Source: Cryptomeria japonica | Lineage: Eukaryota > Streptophyta > Pinopsida > Cupressales > Cupressaceae | DNA length: 64,000 nucleotides | Direction of reading: 5' to 3' | Assembly (NCBI RefSeq): GCF_030272615.1 | Contig: NC_081415.1 | Span: 417,534,757 to 417,598,756 of the forward strand | In this document: piece after piece, positions 59,614 through 64,000 of the stretch | How the letters are laid out: each line of letters starts with the position of its first letter | How positions within the stretch are numbered: the first letter of the stretch is position 1 | Position numbers and translations under genes: made by a program | Notes under the pieces: generated by a model | What the model was told of the DNA's origin: nothing | The model's database searches: none | What the model saw: the letters and a program-made list of their open reading frames with translations, nothing else

Positions 59614-62089
59614 TCAAGGGGCAGGATCATCCTGGCCACCTCCAAAACCTTTCGGTCGAGAGCTTGAGCTACCCACACTTGTGCTACTACTAGGAGAATC
59701 TCTCCTAGGTCCCACGACCCCCTCACTACCCCTATGTCTGCGAGATCCACCACGTTGAGAACTAGTTGCATAGCTAGGAGCTTGTTGAGCTACCAGGACC
59801 GCCACAAAGTACAAATCCCTTTAGTAGGTAGATTTGTTAGTCTGATAAACAAGAGTCTGGATGGTTTCTCTTGTAACCCCCTGTGTGGCTGCTTGTTGCA
59901 GAGTCTGAACCATATCATCACCCTGACCCTAATGCTCTATCTCAGTATCTCGCTTTGCAGTAACTTGTATGATCTATGCCTGGGCAGCCTATAGACCCTT
60001 CTATGTTGTGTCCCTCTCGGCCCAAGTGGTATCCCTCTCTAGTGACAATGTCACCACCTGTCTCTATAGTTGTCTCACCTATCCCTAAGCCTGTGTAAGC
60101 TGACCCTGTACCCTATTTAGCAGGGACTGTAATGTTGCTATATTTGTTTGCTGTAGATGCGGAGGCACTCTAATCTATACCCCTTGTGGCTGTAATGGTT
60201 GCAGATCCTAAATATCAACCTGTCAAGGGGCAGGAGGGGGCATATTAATCCTCCTTCATCAAGAAAGTGGTTGTACATCATCCTCCTCCTCCTCCTCCTC
60301 AACCGCTATCCCCACCGATCCCATCAACCCTACTCCTCCACCAACCTCCTCAGACTCAGTCTCCTCATAAGAAGAATCATCAGTCTTGTCCTTGGATCCT
60401 TCATCACCTAACCCCTCCTCGGCCTCCACTACAACAACATCCTCAGCCTACACTGACCCTCCTCATCCCAACTATTGCCTCCATCCTCCTCCTCTCCCCC
60501 TATCTCCCCATCCACCACCCCTCCCATCCCCTCCCATCCCCTCCCTCATCTACTCCTCCTCCCCCGCCACCACCTGCTTCTTGATCGTGCCCAATCTCAA
60601 CACGTCTACCACCCTCCTTCCACCCCAGTGACCTCCCCCTCCACCCTGATCATCATCATCATCAACCTCCTCTAGTGTAGGAATTGACTCTCCTGGCCCT
60701 GTTAGTCATGGGAACTCGTGTTTAAGAAAATATTGTGTATACTCCATAGTCATCCCAACATCAACTACATCTTCTAGCATGTTGCATACACAAAATGGCA
60801 AGGAATAGAACTCGGCCCAGGCTATAGAAAAATCCAATGTAGGCCCCCAATCTATCCTCTCCTTGTGTACCCTAGAGTACATAGTCATCCCTTGCAACAT
60901 AGACTGTACGTGACCAAACTATCGGTAAACCCAAGGCAAAATAAACTGCTCTACCACATAAGGGGTGCAACCCAAAAGAAATCTGCTCAAAAATAAATAT
61001 GGCACCTCAAAAACATCCTCAAGCCAAGGTTTACACAGTCGATATGGCCTCCACACTATTGAATCCATGTCATCCAAAGCTCGCCTCCAATAATCTAGCT
61101 TCCCGAGCATTGACTAGGAAGTGATCTAGCTATACATCATCACAAAAGGTGCCCTTCCTAGTCTGAACCTCTCTCCAAGTGGATGGGCCACTGCTATGTG
61201 CTCCCATGCCTAAATCTATAGAAGAGTGCACCTGGAAGCTAGACTAGCTGCATCATCGTAGACCACTTGATGGAGTTCATGATATAGGTGGGAAAGCAAA
61301 CATATCCCCCATGCATATAATGTGCATGACTGCACCATCTATTGTAGAAATCAGCCCCATCTAACTGATAACCCATGCGACCTCCTATCTGGAACCAGGA
61401 AGCTACCAATCAAACCTACCAATACTAATGGGAGTGGGGCATAGTTGTCTACCATGTCCTGCCATGCCACTGAGTAGCCTGCAATCTATGGATCGGAAAA
61501 CACCTCCCGCAGAGCGTCTGTCCCATCGACCTCCTCCACATCATAAGCGATCAACTCTCCTATAATTTGAATCCGAAGAATCTGATAGACGTCCTTGGGC
61601 GTCATTGTGATCTCACTCGTCAGCAAATGGAAGGTGTTATTCTTGCTATGCCATCTCTTAGCCAGAGCGGTGAGTAATGCCATATTTTTTCAATAGGACG
61701 AGATGTGCAGCAAGTGAATTAGACCGCAAGCCTCTATAACTACCAAATCATCAACAATCAATCGATCTCTCATCATAAAAGTCTTTGGGTATTTCTCCTG
61801 AAGCATGAGAACTCCTCGATGGACCTATATCAACACATGGGTACCATCCTATCAGTTGCATCTATTCTAAACAATCAGACAATCAACAAATCAAGTGATG
61901 ATAGTCACAACATCAAACAAGGCCTATCTAATCATCCAATCAATCAATCAAGCATCATATCAAGAATCAATCAACAACTTCATTTCAGGACTCATATTGA
62001 AAATCAAGTACCATATCAATGACCAAGTTCCATATCAAAGATCAATCTCAAAAACCAATCAATCATGTTTCAATCAATCAATTAAATTA

Positions 62090-62340
62090 GTCCCATATTG
62101 AACAACAACGAGATCCATATCGAACCAAGACTCATAACGACAGAGACTCATATCGACAAATAGACCCATATTGAAAAATTGACCCATATCGACATCAAGA
62201 CCCATCTCAGAGACTGACCCATATCAAAGAGACCCATATCAGAAACAGACCCATATCAAATAAGAGACTCATATCAACATCAAGATCCATATCACAAATT
62301 GACCCATATCGACAAGTAACCCATATCGACCTTGACCAAC
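62090..62340. repeat. GACCCATATCGACA-type repeat in the E2 antisense intron
   Basis: About 14 copies of (G/A)(A/G)CCCATATCGA or GACTCATATCGA with spacers of 4-10 bases. Period about 15-22 bp, irregular. Different from the 37-bp repeat at the same place in E1. Confidence 0.8.
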
Positions 62341-62534
62341 TAGATCCAAACCAAAATTTGAACCATCTCGAACTGACACAAAGGACTCATATTGACTCAT
62401 GATAAACATCAATTAACGACAAAAATCAACACAATCGACTCAACTAACACATGGACAAGGTGGAAAAACTCATAAAAAACCTAAAAATCCAAATTGCACA
62501 TGTCAAAAAAATTTCAAAAATAAAAAAATTACCT

Positions 62535-62765
62535 GTTGTGTCAAATGTGCTAAAACAGTAATTAAATGTGTTGTTTAATTAATCATATGCACGACAAAAA
62601 TCATCATATGTGCTACACTATTTTTCAAATGCGCTAAAATTTTACTCATAAGTGCTAAAAACTAAATCAAATGCGCTATCTAAAAATTCATATGCGCGAC
62701 GACATTCATCAAATGCGTAAAAATAAAATTTGAATACGCAAAAAGAAAAATCATATGCGCAGAAA
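62535..62765 (-). repeat. Array of TTAGCGCATATG-like 12-mers in the E2 antisense intron
   Basis: About eleven copies, on the plus strand CATATGCGCGAC, CATATGTGCTAC, AAATGCGCTAAA, CATAAGTGCTAAA, CATATGCGCAGA and similar. Same orientation and relative place as the E1 intron array, just downstream of exon 1 in the gene's sense. Confidence 0.8.
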
Positions 62766-63016
62766 GAAACCAAAAATTGAAAATGCAGAAAAGCCCTAAC
62801 CCTAGCATGAAAAATTCAAAAATCTTGCAAAATCACCTAAAAACTAAGCTAAAAATTCACAAAGAGGGTTAGAAAATCAACCTACAGGTGGCTCGTAGTC
62901 CAGTGGCCTCTGGAATCGACGAACTTGCTCAAATTGATGATGATTATAGGGGGGTGCCATCTCTCCTCTCTCCTCCAAAGACACATGTGCAAATGAGGTG
63001 GAAATGGGCCCTTGGA

Positions 63017-63030
63017 GGCTTATATAGCCC
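63017..63030 (-). promoter_or_regulatory. TATA box of the E2 antisense gene
   Basis: On the minus strand GGGCTATATAAGCC, a strong TATA match, about 65 nt before the ATG at 62960. This spacing fits a start site around 62990-63000 with a short 5' leader. It points away from the 3' LTR, so it is not the LTR promoter. Confidence 0.7.
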
Positions 63031-63522
63031 ATGTTGACGCATGCAGTTGTGATGCCTCGGTGGACGTGTGGGGCATGTACATGCTATCCCCACATATTCC
63101 TAACCCCATTTTTACATATCCTTTTTAATAAAATCTATTGGGCGATAAATTTTTAAAATAAAAAAAATCAAAAAATTAAAAAAAATAAAAAATCCAAAAA
63201 ATTGAAAAATTAAAAAATCACAAAAATCCAAAAATCATCATTCTTCATGCTGCTCCCTCTAAAACCACAATTTTTTCAATTTATCGCTTGAGGGGGCATA
63301 TCATCATTATCATATCGATATTTCCATATTGGCTTCATATCGAATCAACATTATCATTAGTCTCATATCAACCGATCAGTTTCACATCACCATATCATAT
63401 CAAAATTAATTTTCATATCTAGGGAATCATATTGACGACTTTGGCAACAACACCATATCAAAAAATTTTGATGACAAATTGAGAGTTTTTCTTTGAATCA
63501 ACATGTGGTCACACGTCGACTC
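63031..63522. other. E2 region between antisense promoter and polypurine tract
   Basis: Non-coding. Contains an A-rich run (63140-63240), the conserved purine tract TGAGGGGGCA at 63289-63298, and several CATATCGA/CATATCAA motifs resembling the intron repeat. Confidence 0.6.
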
Positions 63523-63536
63523 AAAGAGGGGCAAAA
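63523..63536 (+). other. E2 polypurine tract
   Basis: AAAGAGGGGCAAAA directly abuts TGTAGACAC, identical to the E1 tract. Confidence 0.85.
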
Positions 63537-64000
63537 TGTAGACACTTAAAAATTGCACAACAAATTAATTTAATTTTATTCATTTAATTATCCCTAATTC
63601 TTCCAATTAATTAAATTAAGATTTAATTAATATCCCTATTCTTCTAATTAGCCTATTAATCAAATTAAAGATTTTATTAATATTTCCCTTCTTCTATCTA
63701 AGCCATTTAATTAAATACCTCCCCTCTCTAGACATTTTAATTAAATTCACATTTAATTAAAAATCTCCATTTATCCCCTTTCCCCTTTTAATTAAATCCA
63801 CATTTAATTAAAACCCCCTTTGCAAATAAATAAATCAAAATTTATTTATAGCTCCCCCCACTTGCAAAAATTCAAAATTCACATTTAAATAAATCAATAT
63901 TTATTTAAATCTATCAAATGCAAGTTGCAACCAACAATTGAAATAAATTAATTTTATTTTAATTAAATCCCATTTTCCCTCACCCACTTGTAAAATCCTA
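63537..64000 (+). repeat. E2 3' LTR, first 464 bp (cut by window end)
   Basis: Collinear with 29936 to about 30400, including TTCATTTAATTATCCCTAAT and the repeated ATTTAATTAAA motifs. Small differences include extra bases near 63720. Confidence 0.88.

Larger units (their letters stand above)
61825..62885 (-). other. Intron of the E2 antisense PMD gene
   Basis: 1061 bp, GTAGGT to ATATAG on the minus strand, phase 0, same codon boundary as in E1. It contains a CCATATCGA repeat and the 12-mer array. Confidence 0.75.
59614..62960 (-). pseudogene. E2 antisense gene: plant mobile domain (PMD, MAIN-like) protein with one intron
   Basis: Exon 1 is 62960-62886 (25 codons, open, beginning MAPPYNHHQFEQVRRFQ) before GTAGGT. 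Exon 2 is 61824-59614 after ATATAG, phase 0, about 737 codons in one frame with a number of stops. The PMD signature is NTFHLLTSEITMTPKDVYQIL, ICLLSHLYHELHQVVYDD, IVWRPYRLCKPW and SRFLLGCTPYVVEQF. Then come acidic and Gly/Arg-rich regions and a Ser/Gly-rich end (SSSRPKGFGGGQDD). It aligns with the E1 gene from the first exon on, but the C-terminal halves differ more than the PMD. A TATA box at 63021 lies about 65 nt upstream of the ATG. Confidence 0.85.
29936..64000 (+). mobile_element. Element E2: Tat-type Ty3/Gypsy retrotransposon, opened by nested insertions (runs off the window)
   Basis: The 5' LTR at 29936-31559 and the start of the 3' LTR at 63537 both begin TGTAGACAC and share the same AT-rich body. 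Between them lie leader, gag, protease, G-patch, RT, RNase H, integrase and an antisense PMD gene in the same order as E1. The leader is split by a Copia element (34377-41246) and gag by element D (42522-51314); removing them leaves about 18 kb up to 63536. Damage is heavier than in E1: lost protease Asp, lost YV of YVDD, a deletion in the second RNase H, and both first and second integrase Asp changed. Confidence 0.85.

Noticed and set aside
60199-60675. Pro/Ser/Leu-rich plus-strand open frames
   Set aside because: Mirror frames of the Gly/Arg-rich part of the E2 antisense PMD gene. The same applies to 20759-21022 in E1.

Overview
This window looks like intergenic DNA from a large-genome plant, and a conifer is my best guess. 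It is AT-rich and carries no recognisable host gene, rRNA or tRNA gene. Almost everything that can be classified is an LTR retrotransposon or its debris. The species is inferred from this style only.

Layout. (1) 1-8144: old debris, with a broken plus-strand gag (1487-2326), a minus-strand coiled-coil pseudogene (3585-4560) and several LTR-like stretches carrying TATA boxes. (2) 8145-24755: element E1, a complete but decayed Ty3/Gypsy element of Tat type. It has two LTRs, a tRNA-Lys primer site, gag, protease, a G-patch-like segment, RT, a degenerate RNase H, a second RNase H, integrase, and then a gene on the opposite strand before the polypurine tract. (3) 24756-29935: a very old minus-strand retroelement fragment, split by a 2-kb insertion (26826-28798) of the same coiled-coil family as 3585-4560. 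(4) 29936 to beyond the right edge: element E2, a relative of E1 opened up by later insertions. A minus-strand Copia element (34377-41246) sits in the E2 leader and holds a solo LTR (35449-36972). A minus-strand gag-protease-only element D (42522-51314) sits in the E2 gag and holds another solo LTR (47274-48496). Matching target-site duplications (CCATC, AACAC, GTTAG) give the order of insertion.

The most interesting item is the antisense gene in E1 (23274 to 20140) and E2 (62960 to 59614). Both copies encode a protein resembling the plant mobile domain (PMD, MAIN-like) family. Both start with a 25-codon exon, then a GT-AG phase-0 intron of about 1 kb at the same place, then one long exon that keeps its frame through many stop codons. 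E2 has a good TATA box about 65 nt upstream of the start codon. Because the gene is antisense to the genomic RNA, its intron is not removed during retrotransposition. The introns hold arrays of a degenerate 12-mer (TTAGCGCATATG in the gene's sense). E1 has a second such array just after its primer-binding site, in the opposite genomic orientation, so the two ends of the genomic RNA carry complementary repeats.

Every coding region here is interrupted by stops, frameshifts or deletions, so none of these elements looks able to move by itself today. E1 is the best preserved and E2 the more damaged.
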